From: Burkholderia sp. SRS-W-2-2016
GTDB taxonomy: Bacteria; Pseudomonadota; Gammaproteobacteria; Burkholderiales; Burkholderiaceae
DNA: 64,000 nucleotides
Direction of reading: 5' to 3'
Assembly (NCBI RefSeq): GCF_001931485.1
Contig: NZ_MSDV01000045.1
Location: forward strand, 1 to 64,000
Below the pieces are notes generated by a model. That model worked only from the letters and a program-made list of their open reading frames with translations, had not been told where the DNA came from and made no database searches. Position numbers and translations under genes: made by a program. This document shows, in pieces, positions 1 to 7,247 of the stretch (positions within the stretch are counted from its first letter, which is position 1; each line of letters starts with the position of its first letter).

Positions 1-107
1 CGCTGCAGGTCCTGCGAATAAGCCTTCTCGCGGGTTTTGATTTCGTTGGCGATTTCCGCCGGCATATCGACCGGCAGATTCACGTCCATGCGTACGTGGA
101 ATAGCAT
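1..107 (-). CDS. catC: Muconolactone delta-isomerase, 5' part only
   Basis: Isomerises muconolactone to 3-oxoadipate enol-lactone in the catechol branch of the beta-ketoadipate pathway. Only the first 35 or so codons are in the window; the gene runs off the left edge. The visible N-terminus begins MLFHVRMDVNLPVDMP and continues with a KTREKAYSQ segment, the typical start of this roughly 95-residue family. It lies 28 bases downstream of catB on the same strand, so the two are almost certainly co-transcribed. Confidence 0.85.
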   Translation of the reverse strand, partial: MLFHVRMDVNLPVDMPAEIANEIKTREKAYSQDLQ

Positions 108-135
108 CTTTAAATCCTCTTGAATCGGAATCCGT

Positions 136-1272
136 TTAGCGGGTGACTTTCATCAGCCCATCGCGAGTGAAGCGCTTGATCTTCGCCTCGTCAAGTTCGA
201 TACCCAGACCCGGGCCGTTCGGCACGGTCAGTTCGAAGTCGCTGTAGTCCAGCGGCTGGGTCAGAATTTCTTCGGTGATCAGCAGCGGGCCGAACAGTTC
301 GGTGCCCCACTGCAGGTTCGCGAAACTCGCGAACAGATGTGCGGACGCGACCGTGCTGAATGCGCCTTCGAGCATCGTGCCGCCGTACAGCTCGATGCCG
401 GCGGCATCCGCGATCGCGGCCACGCGTTGCGCGGCGAACAGGCCGCCGCTTTGTTCGATCTTGATCGCGAACACGTCGGCGCCGCCGTTCTTCGCGATTT
501 CAAACGCGCTGTCCGGGCCTTGCAGCACTTCGTCGGCCATCAGCGCGACCGGGAAACGGCGCATCAGGCGCGCGAGCGCGGCCGCCGATGCAACCGGCTG
601 CTCGACTAGGTCGCAGCCCGCTTCGGCCAGTGCCGGAATCGCCCATGCGGCCTGGGTTTCACTCCACGCCATGTTGACGTCGACACGCACCGCCGCGCGG
701 TCGCCGACCGCTTTCTTGATTTCGGCGACGTGTTTGATATCGGTTTTGAGTTCCTTCGCGCCGATCTTCAGCTTGAAGACGTTGTGGCGGCGCACTTCGA
801 GCATGTGCTCGGCTTCGGCGATGTCCTTCGCGGTATCGCCCGAGGCGAGCGTCCACGCGACCGGCAGACGTTCACGGCGACGCCCGCCCAGCAGTTCGCT
901 GACCGGCACGCCAAGACGCTTGCCGTGCGCGTCGAGCAGCGCGGTTTCGAGCGCGCTCTTCGAGAAATGATTGACCTTGACCAGCTTGCCCAGGTGCGCC
1001 ATCAGCGCCTGGATGCGCGTCGCGTCCTTGCCGATCATCGCCGGCGCGAGGTACGCGTCGATCGCGAGCTTCATCGCTTCCGGGCTTTCCGGGCCGTAGG
1101 CCATCCCGGCGATCGTCGTGCCTTCGCCGATACCGACCACGCCATCGCTGCAGTAGATCTTCACCAGCATCAGCGTCTGCCCGTACATCGTGGCGACCGA
1201 CAGTTTGTGAGGGCGGATCGTCGGCAGATCGACGAGGCTGGTTTCGATGCGTTCGATGGTCGGGTGGGTCAT
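136..1272 (-). CDS. catB: Muconate cycloisomerase
   Basis: Enolase-superfamily enzyme that cycloisomerises cis,cis-muconate to (S)-muconolactone, the step after catechol 1,2-dioxygenase; cytoplasmic and Mn2+-dependent. The predicted protein is 378 residues, normal for the family. Visible signs are the FKLKIG segment carrying the K-x-K catalytic lysines (near residue 168) and the metal ligands in RVDVN, VEQP and MADE (roughly 198, 224 and 249). A longer in-frame extension to 1362 is possible, but MTHPTIERIE is the conventional family start and the extension would run into the promoter. catC follows 28 bases later. A LysR-type regulatory region appears upstream (see 1310-1375), but no catR gene is in view. 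Confidence 0.93.
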   Translation of the reverse strand: MTHPTIERIETSLVDLPTIRPHKLSVATMYGQTLMLVKIYCSDGVVGIGEGTTIAGMAYGPESPEAMKLAIDAYLAPAMIGKDATRIQALMAHLGKLVKVNHFSKSALETALLDAHGKRLGVPVSELLGGRRRERLPVAWTLASGDTAKDIAEAEHMLEVRRHNVFKLKIGAKELKTDIKHVAEIKKAVGDRAAVRVDVNMAWSETQAAWAIPALAEAGCDLVEQPVASAAALARLMRRFPVALMADEVLQGPDSAFEIAKNGGADVFAIKIEQSGGLFAAQRVAAIADAAGIELYGGTMLEGAFSTVASAHLFASFANLQWGTELFGPLLITEEILTQPLDYSDFELTVPNGPGLGIELDEAKIKRFTRDGLMKVTR

Positions 1273-1309
1273 GGGGGGCGGCTGCGAGAGAGGAAGTTCG
1301 TTGGACGTT

Positions 1310-1375
1310 TTTATACCTCTGGCGCGATTTTGGCGTCCAATACTTTTGCCGTCCGCTTCCATACCTCCAAAGCAT
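1310..1375 (-). promoter_or_regulatory. Candidate CatR-type regulated promoter of catBC
   Basis: CatR and CatM are reported to bind ATAC-N7-GTAT. At 1361-1375 the + strand reads ATACCTCCAAAGCAT, one mismatch from that motif and containing T-N11-A. A weaker half-match ATAC-N7-GTCC lies at 1340-1354, exactly 21 bases (two helical turns) closer to the gene, as in the recognition-site/activation-site layout of LysR-type promoters. On the minus strand a TTGGAC box (1340-1335) precedes a TATAAA-like -10 (about 1315-1310) at 19-base spacing, so the proximal site overlaps the -35. Motif placement is read from sequence; binding is inferred. Confidence 0.45.
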
Positions 1376-1379
1376 GATG

Positions 1380-1756
1380 TAGCCGAAAACCGCGTGTTTT
1401 CGACCTATTCCGCACTGCACCATGCAACTGATGCATTGAAAAACCGGCGCTTTTTCTTGCCCCCTCATGATCTACGTCAAGCTTCCATGCATGTGGAGCA
1501 TGTTGTGCGATATGCCCATGATCTGGAGCAAAGCAGCGACGGTCGAGTTAGGTTAGATGCGTCCGCTTACGAGCCGAGGGGCGCCGCCCCGCCGCGAGAA
1601 ACCTGAGCCCTCGCCACGGCCACCCAACCGTTTCGACGAGCGTAACAACGACGCCCCGCCCACCGATAGCCGGCCAAACGATCTATGTCGTCCGGCCCAG
1701 GCGACTTGGGCCCGCGCGTGGCGTAAAATACGCGCTTTCCCGAAAATCTCGCCAAC
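1380..1756. other. Non-coding stretch between catB and ribB
   Basis: No convincing gene is present. I looked for an FMN riboswitch upstream of ribB and did not see its conserved core. A TAAAAT -10-like hexamer at 1724-1729, about 30 bases before the ribB start, may be the ribB promoter, but no good -35 accompanies it. Open frames here lack ribosome binding sites. Confidence 0.4.
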
Positions 1757-2890
1757 ATGACGCTCGCCTCCACCCAAGAGATCATCGCCGAACTGAAAGC
1801 CGGCCGGATGGTGATCCTCGTCGACGAAGAAGACCGCGAAAACGAGGGCGACCTCGTGATCGCCGCCGAGTTTGTCACTCCGGAAGCGATCAATTTCATG
1901 GCCCGCTACGGCCGTGGCCTGATCTGTCTGACGCTCACCCAGGAACGCTGCAAGCAGCTGAACCTGCCGTTGATGACGTACCGCAACGGCACCCAGTACG
2001 GCACCGCGTTCACGGTCAGCATCGAAGCGGCCGAAGGCGTGAGCACCGGCATTTCGGCCGCCGACCGCGCCCGCACGGTCGCCGCCGCGGTCGCGCCGGA
2101 CGCGCGCGCCGAGCACATCGTGCAGCCGGGCCACGTGTTCCCGATCATGGCCCAGCCGGGCGGCGTGCTGGTGCGCGCCGGCCATACCGAAGCCGGCTGC
2201 GACTTCACCGCGCTGGCCGGTCTCACACCGGCCTCGGTGATCTGCGAAGTGATCAACGACGACGGCACGATGGCGCGCCTGCCCGACCTGATCAAGTTCG
2301 GCGAAGAACACGGCCTGAAGATCGGCACGATCGCCGATCTGATCCATTACCGCAGCCTCACCGAATCGATCGTCGAGCGCGTTTGCGAACGCACGATGCA
2401 AACCGCGCACGGCGCGTTCCGCGCGATCATGTATCTGGACCAGCCGAGCGGCCAGCCGCATCTCGCGCTGGTGCGCGGCACCCCGAGCCCGGACGTCGAC
2501 ACGCCGGTGCGCGTGCACGAGCCGCTGTCGGTGCTGGATCTGCTCGAAGTCGGCGAATCCACCCATTCGTGGACGCTCGACGCGGCCATCAAGGAAATCG
2601 CCGAGCGCGATCTCGGCGTGGTCGTGATGCTGAACTGCGGCGACTCGAAAGACCATCTGATCGACGTCTTCAAGGCGTTCGACTCGAAGGAAAAGGCCGA
2701 TGCGCTCAAGCGCCGGCCGGTCGACTTCAAGACCTACGGGATCGGCGCGCAGATTCTGCGCGAACTCGGCGTCGGCAAGATGCAGGTGCTGTCGAATCCC
2801 CGCAAGCTCGGCAGCATGTCGGGTTATGGTCTCGAAGTCACGGGCTTCGTGCCGATGCCCGGTGGTAGCACGCAAGCCCCGCAAGGCTGA
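1757..2890 (+). CDS. ribB: 3,4-dihydroxy-2-butanone 4-phosphate synthase with degenerate GTP cyclohydrolase II-like domain
   Basis: Makes 3,4-dihydroxy-2-butanone 4-phosphate from ribulose 5-phosphate for riboflavin synthesis. Residues 1-205 are a complete RibB domain: the acidic metal-binding loop DEEDRENEGD is near residue 24, and GHTEAGCDF is also present. The C-terminal part (about 210-375) has the RibA fold signature, including HLALVRG and a late YGIGAQILRELG. It lacks the zinc-binding cysteine motif (SECLTGD...CDC) and the EGRGIGL motif of active GTP cyclohydrolase II; the equivalent stretch reads VRVHEPLSVLDLLEVGES. I infer that the second domain has lost cyclohydrolase activity and that a separate RibA is encoded elsewhere. 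ribH follows after 48 bases. Confidence 0.93.
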   Translation: MTLASTQEIIAELKAGRMVILVDEEDRENEGDLVIAAEFVTPEAINFMARYGRGLICLTLTQERCKQLNLPLMTYRNGTQYGTAFTVSIEAAEGVSTGISAADRARTVAAAVAPDARAEHIVQPGHVFPIMAQPGGVLVRAGHTEAGCDFTALAGLTPASVICEVINDDGTMARLPDLIKFGEEHGLKIGTIADLIHYRSLTESIVERVCERTMQTAHGAFRAIMYLDQPSGQPHLALVRGTPSPDVDTPVRVHEPLSVLDLLEVGESTHSWTLDAAIKEIAERDLGVVVMLNCGDSKDHLIDVFKAFDSKEKADALKRRPVDFKTYGIGAQILRELGVGKMQVLSNPRKLGSMSGYGLEVTGFVPMPGGSTQAPQG

Positions 2891-2938
2891 TCCGGCCACT
2901 CCCGCGCATCGCGCCCACTCAAACACTACGGAATTCAC

Positions 2939-3448
2939 ATGGAAATCGGACAATACCAACCGAATCTCGATGGCGACGGACTGCGTATCGGCATCGTCCA
3001 GGCGCGCTTTAACGAACCGGTCTGCAACGGCCTCGCGGACTCCTGCATCGAAGAACTCGAACGCCTCGGCGTGACCGGCGAAGACGTGCTGCTGGTCACC
3101 GTGCCGGGCGCGCTGGAAATCCCGCTGGCGCTGCAAAAGCTCGCGGAAAGCGCGCAATTCGACGCGCTGATCGCGCTCGGCGCGGTGATCCGCGGCGAGA
3201 CCTACCACTTCGAACTCGTCTCGAACGAAAGCGGCGCGGGCATCACCCGCATCGGTCTGGACTTCGGCATCCCGGTCGCGAACGCGGTGCTGACCACCGA
3301 GAACGACGAACAGGCGGTCGCGCGCATGACCGAGAAGGGTCGCGACGCGGCACGCGTGGCGGTCGAAATGGCCAACCTCGCGGTTGCGCTGGAACAACTC
3401 GGCGGCGATGACGACGAGGAAGAAGACGAAGACGAGGAACAGGCATGA
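2939..3448 (+). CDS. ribH: 6,7-dimethyl-8-ribityllumazine synthase
   Basis: Condenses 5-amino-6-ribitylamino-uracil with the butanone phosphate made by RibB; forms cytoplasmic oligomeric shells. It is 169 residues. Family landmarks are RFNEPV near the start, VPGALEIPLA (about 57-66) and GETYHFE with the catalytic histidine near residue 90. The C-terminus ends in a strongly acidic tail (GGDDDEEEDEDEEQA) not needed for the fold. Its stop codon overlaps the nusB start by four bases (ATGA), indicating translational coupling. Confidence 0.96.
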   Translation: MEIGQYQPNLDGDGLRIGIVQARFNEPVCNGLADSCIEELERLGVTGEDVLLVTVPGALEIPLALQKLAESAQFDALIALGAVIRGETYHFELVSNESGAGITRIGLDFGIPVANAVLTTENDEQAVARMTEKGRDAARVAVEMANLAVALEQLGGDDDEEEDEDEEQA

Positions 3449-3879
3449 AGAGCGCACGCCGACGCTCCCGCGAACTGGCCACGCAGGGGCTTTACCAGTG
3501 GCTGCTGTCGGGCTCGCCCGCCGGTGAAATCGACGCGCAACTGCGCGGCGCGCAAGGTTACGACAAGGCCGATCACGAGCACCTGGACGTGATCCTGCAT
3601 GGCGTGATGCGCGATTCCGAGGCGCTGTCGGCCGCGATCGCACCGTGTCTCGACCGGCCGATCGAGCAGTTGTCGCCGGTCGAACGCGCGGTGCTGCTGG
3701 TCGCCGCGTTCGAGCTGAAGAATCACGTCGACATTCCGTATCGCGTGGTCATCAACGAGGCGGTCGAACTGACCAAGACGTTCGGCGGCTCGGACGGCTA
3801 CAAGTACGTGAACGGCGTGCTGGACAAGCTCTCGGCGCAACTGCGCGCGACCGAGACGCAAGCGGCCCGCAAGGGCTGA
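3445..3879 (+). CDS. nusB: Transcription antitermination factor NusB
   Basis: Small all-helical RNA-binding protein that, with NusE (S10), binds boxA RNA in rRNA operons to suppress premature termination. The 144-residue product starts MKSARRRSRELATQGLYQWL, matching the arginine-rich first helix. Later segments SPVERAVLLVAAFEL and the ending DGYKYVNGVLDKL are family signatures. It is coupled to ribH by an ATGA overlap; ribH-nusB pairing is widespread in bacteria. Confidence 0.96.
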   Translation: MKSARRRSRELATQGLYQWLLSGSPAGEIDAQLRGAQGYDKADHEHLDVILHGVMRDSEALSAAIAPCLDRPIEQLSPVERAVLLVAAFELKNHVDIPYRVVINEAVELTKTFGGSDGYKYVNGVLDKLSAQLRATETQAARKG

Positions 3880-4102
3880 CCCGGGCGCGGGTGCGGCCAC
3901 CCACCAGGATGGCCGCACGCGCCGCCTCGCATTACCCGAATCAAGCGGATGGCAAAGCTGGCCGTCCGCCCGGATGGCACCTCGCGCGCGACAGCGGCTA
4001 TGTCGGCGCCTCATGCAACTCAGCGTCCCACTCCCCTTCCCGCGCGCGCCATCCCGCTTCTGCTTTCGTTTCCGCCTGTGCTTCTGAACTGGATCTAACT
4101 GT

Positions 4103-5299
4103 ATGAACTCCGTGACCGAACCGCTCGCGCGGCTTGCCGCCCGCGTCGACGCGATCCAGCCCTTCTACGTGATGGAACTGGCCAAGGAGGCAGCGCTGCT
4201 CGAGCGCGCCGGGCGCGACATCATCCACATGGGAATCGGTGAACCCGATTTCACCGCGCCCGAGCCGGTCATCGAGGCGGCGGCGAACGCGCTGCGCCGC
4301 GGCGTCACGCAGTACACCAACGCGCTCGGCCTGCATGCGCTGCGCGATGCGATCTCCGCGCATTACGCCGACTTTTACGGCGTCGAGGTCGATCCGGCCC
4401 GGATCGTCGTGACCGCCGGCGCGTCGGCCGCGCTGCTGCTCGCGTGCGCGGCGCTGGTCGATCGCGACGACGAAGTGCTGATGCCCGACCCGTGCTATCC
4501 GTGCAACCGCCATTTCGTGATCGCCGCCGAAGGCAAGCCGGTGATGGTGCCGAGCGGCCCCGCCGAACGGTTCCAGCTGACCGCCGCCGACGTCGAGCGC
4601 CTGTGGGGCGAACGCACTCGCGGCGTGCTGCTCGCGTCGCCGTCGAACCCGACCGGCACGTCGATCGAGCCGGCCGAGCTCGAACGCATCGTCAAGGCCG
4701 TGCGCTCGCGCGGCGGCTTCACGATCGTCGATGAAATCTACCAGGGTCTCAGTTACGACGCGAAGCCGGTGTCGGCGCTGTCGTTCGGCGACGACGTGAT
4801 CACCGTCAACAGCTTCTCGAAGTACTTCAACATGACCGGCTGGCGACTCGGCTGGCTGGTGGTGCCGCCGGCGATGGTCGGCGCGTTCGAAAAGCTCGCG
4901 CAGAACCTGTTCATCTGCGCGTCGGCACTCGCGCAACACGCGGCGCTCGCCTGCTTCGAGCCCGACACGATCGCTATCTATGAAGCGCGCCGCCTCGAAT
5001 TCAAACGACGCCGCGATTTCATCGCGCCGGCGCTCGAAGCGCTCGGCTTCGCGGTGCCGGTAATGCCGGACGGCGCGTTCTACGTGTACGCGGATTGCCG
5101 CGGCGTCGCGCATCCGGCGGCCGGCAATAGTGCGGAGCTAACCAAGGCGATGCTGCACGACGCCGGCGTCGTGCTGGTGCCGGGTATGGACTTCGGCACG
5201 CATGCGCCGAAGGACTATATCCGGCTGTCGTATGCGACCGCGTATCCGAAGCTCGAAGAGGCGGTCGAGCGGCTGGCGAAGCTGTTTGGGCGGCATTGA
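4103..5299 (+). CDS. Class I/II pyridoxal-phosphate aminotransferase
   Basis: A 398-residue fold-type I aminotransferase. Motifs in order: IGEPDFTAPEPV near residue 45; VTAGASAALLLA; SPSNPTGTSIEP with the Asn that contacts the cofactor; DEIYQGLSY with the PLP-pyridine Asp; and SFSKYFNMTGWRLGW, where the Lys forms the internal aldimine (around residue 236). The substrate cannot be read from sequence. Relatives are annotated as aspartate or alanine aminotransferases, or only as PLP-dependent aminotransferase. It stands alone 223 bases after nusB and ends at a strong bidirectional terminator. Confidence 0.88.
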   Translation: MNSVTEPLARLAARVDAIQPFYVMELAKEAALLERAGRDIIHMGIGEPDFTAPEPVIEAAANALRRGVTQYTNALGLHALRDAISAHYADFYGVEVDPARIVVTAGASAALLLACAALVDRDDEVLMPDPCYPCNRHFVIAAEGKPVMVPSGPAERFQLTAADVERLWGERTRGVLLASPSNPTGTSIEPAELERIVKAVRSRGGFTIVDEIYQGLSYDAKPVSALSFGDDVITVNSFSKYFNMTGWRLGWLVVPPAMVGAFEKLAQNLFICASALAQHAALACFEPDTIAIYEARRLEFKRRRDFIAPALEALGFAVPVMPDGAFYVYADCRGVAHPAAGNSAELTKAMLHDAGVVLVPGMDFGTHAPKDYIRLSYATAYPKLEEAVERLAKLFGRH

Positions 5300-5335
5300 G
5301 CGGCGCCGCGCGGAGCTGAATCGACCGCTGGAAAC

Positions 5336-5367
5336 AAAAATGGACACCCTCGGGTGTCCATTTTTTT
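5336..5367. terminator. Bidirectional intrinsic terminator
   Basis: A nine-base-pair stem TGGACACCC/GGGTGTCCA (5341-5349 with 5352-5360) is flanked by an A-run on the left and a T-run on the right. It serves both the rightward aminotransferase gene and the leftward transglycosylase gene that converge here. Confidence 0.88.
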
Positions 5368-5400
5368 ACGAGCTCAACCGCCCGGAACCGCTGCCGTCAG

Positions 5401-6597
5401 TCAGGCGCCCAGTTCCGAAGCCGACGCGACATGCCGCGTCGCACTCGCGCTCGTATCGTCATCCGGCTCGGCCGACGGCGTATGCGTCGACGTACCCGTG
5501 TGGCCGGTCTGCAACGTCACCTGCACGCGCTTGCCGTTAGCACCGTTGCTGCTGGCGGCAGCCGGAGCCGGATTAGCCGACGCGGTCAGAACCGGCGCCT
5601 GCGGCGCGTTGATCGGCACCTTGCGGCCGCGCGCGACGTCACGCAGACGACCACGCTCGGCCATCACCTTGGCGCCATAGCCGCCGTCGTCCGGCGAGGT
5701 CGAGCCGACGTACAGACGCAGGCCGCCCGGCAGCGAACCGCCGCGCGCGATGCAATCCTTCAGCACGAGCGCGCCGACCTTGATGTTGGCGAGCGGTTCG
5801 AGCGCCGCGCTCTGGCCGCCGAAGTACTGGAATTTGTCCGAATGCACCTTCGACATCACCTGCATCAGGCCCTGCGCGCCGACGCCGCTTTCGGCGTACG
5901 GGTTGAAGCCCGATTCGATCGCCATCACCGACAGCAGCAGCAGCGGGTCGAGACCGACTTCGCGGCCGGTATCGAACGCGGCTTTGACGAGTTCGCCGAC
6001 CGGGTCCTGAGCAACGCGATAGCGCCGTGCGAGGTACGACGCCACCAGTTCCTGCTCGCGGCTCGACACCAGCACGCGGTCGTCGCGGGCATCGGCGGAG
6101 ACGCGCTGCGCCGGAATCAGGCTGGCCAGCGCGGTGACGCTCTGCATCGTGCGCGGATCGAGGCCGTTCAGCGTCGCCACACCCATGCCGGCCGAGCCGG
6201 AATTGTTGAAGGCGCTGTCGAAGCTGGTGCTGCCGACCGTGAAGGTCGTGCTGCCGTCGTTAGCGGCGTCGGCGTTACCCGACATGCTGGGCGTGTTGGC
6301 CGCCAGCGAGTCGTCGGACGACGGACCGTTGTAGTGGGCCGGACCGATCGCGGGCATCGGATTGCCTTGCAGCAGGCGGGCCGGGCCGGCCTGCACGGCG
6401 GCGGACACCACCGGCATCAGCCGCGCGGCGAGCACGCCGCGCCATGTCGGCATCAGCCAGAGAGCGAGTGCCAGTACCACGGCGATTCCGCCGACAATAC
6501 TGAACAGGTGATGACTGAGTCGCGTCCCGCGACGCAGCACACCACGCATCAACTGCGCAATACGCTCATCGGGACGCCACGATAACCAGGCGTTCAT
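5401..6597 (-). CDS. Membrane-anchored lytic transglycosylase (SLT domain)
   Basis: Predicted peptidoglycan lyase cleaving the MurNAc-GlcNAc bond. The 398-residue protein has a short cytoplasmic N-terminus, one membrane helix (about residues 32-50, HLFSIVGGIAVVLALALWLM), a long low-complexity Ser/Asn/Gly linker and a C-terminal SLT domain. In that domain AIESGFNPYAES holds the catalytic Glu (near residue 237), followed by GAQGLMQVM and the closing YVGSTSP segment. A Pro/Ala-rich tail follows. The signal-anchor places the enzyme in the periplasm. Its mRNA probably carries a roughly 330-base structured leader (6598-6928). Physiological role is not deducible from neighbours. Confidence 0.85.
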   Translation of the reverse strand: MNAWLSWRPDERIAQLMRGVLRRGTRLSHHLFSIVGGIAVVLALALWLMPTWRGVLAARLMPVVSAAVQAGPARLLQGNPMPAIGPAHYNGPSSDDSLAANTPSMSGNADAANDGSTTFTVGSTSFDSAFNNSGSAGMGVATLNGLDPRTMQSVTALASLIPAQRVSADARDDRVLVSSREQELVASYLARRYRVAQDPVGELVKAAFDTGREVGLDPLLLLSVMAIESGFNPYAESGVGAQGLMQVMSKVHSDKFQYFGGQSAALEPLANIKVGALVLKDCIARGGSLPGGLRLYVGSTSPDDGGYGAKVMAERGRLRDVARGRKVPINAPQAPVLTASANPAPAAASSNGANGKRVQVTLQTGHTGTSTHTPSAEPDDDTSASATRHVASASELGA

Positions 6598-6733
6598 TCA
6601 GATCTCCCATCTTGCATGATCCGCGCACGCCGCCGGATAAACACAGGCGGAACGACATGTTCGCGGAGTCAAGACATCGTCTGCTCGCTGGTTGGGCAGC
6701 AGCGATGTCGGGAAAACGGCAAATACCGTCCGG

Positions 6734-6788
6734 GGAGCCATCTCAAAAACAGCCCAGACACACTCGAAGCGTGCCGGGCTTGGCTCCC
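6734..6788 (-). promoter_or_regulatory. Large nested hairpin in the transglycosylase leader
   Basis: On the minus strand GGGAGCCA (6788-6781) pairs with TGGCTCCC at the far end (6741-6734). It encloses an inner stem AGCCC-GGCACGC pairing with GTGTGTC-T-GGGCT around a TTCGA loop. GTTTTTGAGA follows the inner stem, so the inner hairpin alone could act as a second terminator while the outer stem would compete with it. This is a leader-RNA-like arrangement; function is inferred. Confidence 0.5.
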
Positions 6789-6793
6789 ACGCG

Positions 6794-6819
6794 AAAAACC
6801 AGCGTCAGCGGACGCTGGT
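6794..6819 (-). terminator. Intrinsic terminator inside the transglycosylase leader
   Basis: Read leftward, ACCAGCGTC, loop CGCT, GACGCTGGT, then TTTTT: a perfect nine-base-pair stem (6819-6811 with 6806-6798) and U-run. It lies about 110 bases downstream of the promoter at 6935-6963 and 200 bases before the transglycosylase start, so it would end most transcripts as a short RNA unless bypassed. Confidence 0.72.
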
Positions 6820-6928
6820 GAGGACTTTCAGTGTGGCCGTTCGTGCCCTGAGGGCAAACGGAAACGGTGACGCGTTGCGTCGAAGGAGCGGGGCAGCGGT
6901 AAAAAGGTTAACGCCCTGTGACTAATGT
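6794..6928 (-). ncRNA. Candidate short structured RNA or 5' regulatory leader
   Basis: A predicted transcript of about 135 nt lies between the strong promoter at 6935-6963 and the terminator at 6794-6819. No start codon with a ribosome binding site was found in it. Internal stems include GACGCAACGCGTC and a hairpin in which CCGTT-TGCCC pairs with AGGGCA-CG-AACGG. It could be a free small RNA or an attenuated leader of the transglycosylase gene. I recognise no known riboswitch family or 6S RNA in it. Confidence 0.5.
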
Positions 6929-6934
6929 GGACGG

Positions 6935-6963
6935 ATTCTATGCACGGTTTTATAGATCGTCAA
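6935..6963 (-). promoter_or_regulatory. Strong sigma-70-type promoter, leftward
   Basis: Minus strand TTGACG (6963-6958), 17-base spacer, TAGAAT (6940-6935), within an AT-rich island (about 6930-7005) that stands out from its surroundings. TATAGA/TCTATA inverted elements at 6951-6957, 6967-6972 and 6980-6986 overlap and flank the -35, possibly an operator. The predicted start is near 6928, giving a long leader before the transglycosylase gene. Confidence 0.7.
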
Positions 6964-7247
6964 CACTATAGAATGCAATATCTATAACTATTTGTAATTA
7001 TGAACAGCGTTCAGTCGGTCGAAAACCGCGCGCCATGCGCGTTTTCAGCGGTCTGACCCTGACCGTTTCGGAGCGGTCATTTAGTCGAACTACGTGCGCT
7101 GGCCAACGCAGGTAAAATCGACAACCGTTTTTGCGCCAGCCGGGCTCCTTGCGCCGTTCCGGCCGTCGCATTTTGCGGCGGTTTTTGCACCGCTACCCGT
7201 CCGTCATCCGCCCCTATGCGCCGCGCATGCGGCCCCGACCGTTACAG

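Noticed and set aside
1380..1756. FMN riboswitch upstream of ribB
   Set aside because: The conserved core of the RFN element is not present, and ribB is preceded only by a weak promoter-like sequence.
1553..3643. Very long open frames antisense to ribB, ribH and nusB
   Set aside because: High GC and strong third-position G/C bias give long antisense frames; the + strand proteins match known families throughout and the antisense products are Arg/His-rich nonsense.
6612..6925. Small rightward reading frames within the transglycosylase leader region
   Set aside because: They have no ribosome binding site, are basic and low complexity, and overlap stem structures read on the other strand.
6794..6928. 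6S RNA or known riboswitch
   Set aside because: The sequence does not show the long closing stem and central bubble of 6S RNA, nor the core of any riboswitch I know.
7131..7247. Longer ubiD start at 7131
   Set aside because: The added residues are basic and unlike the family; the normal N-terminus begins at 7248.
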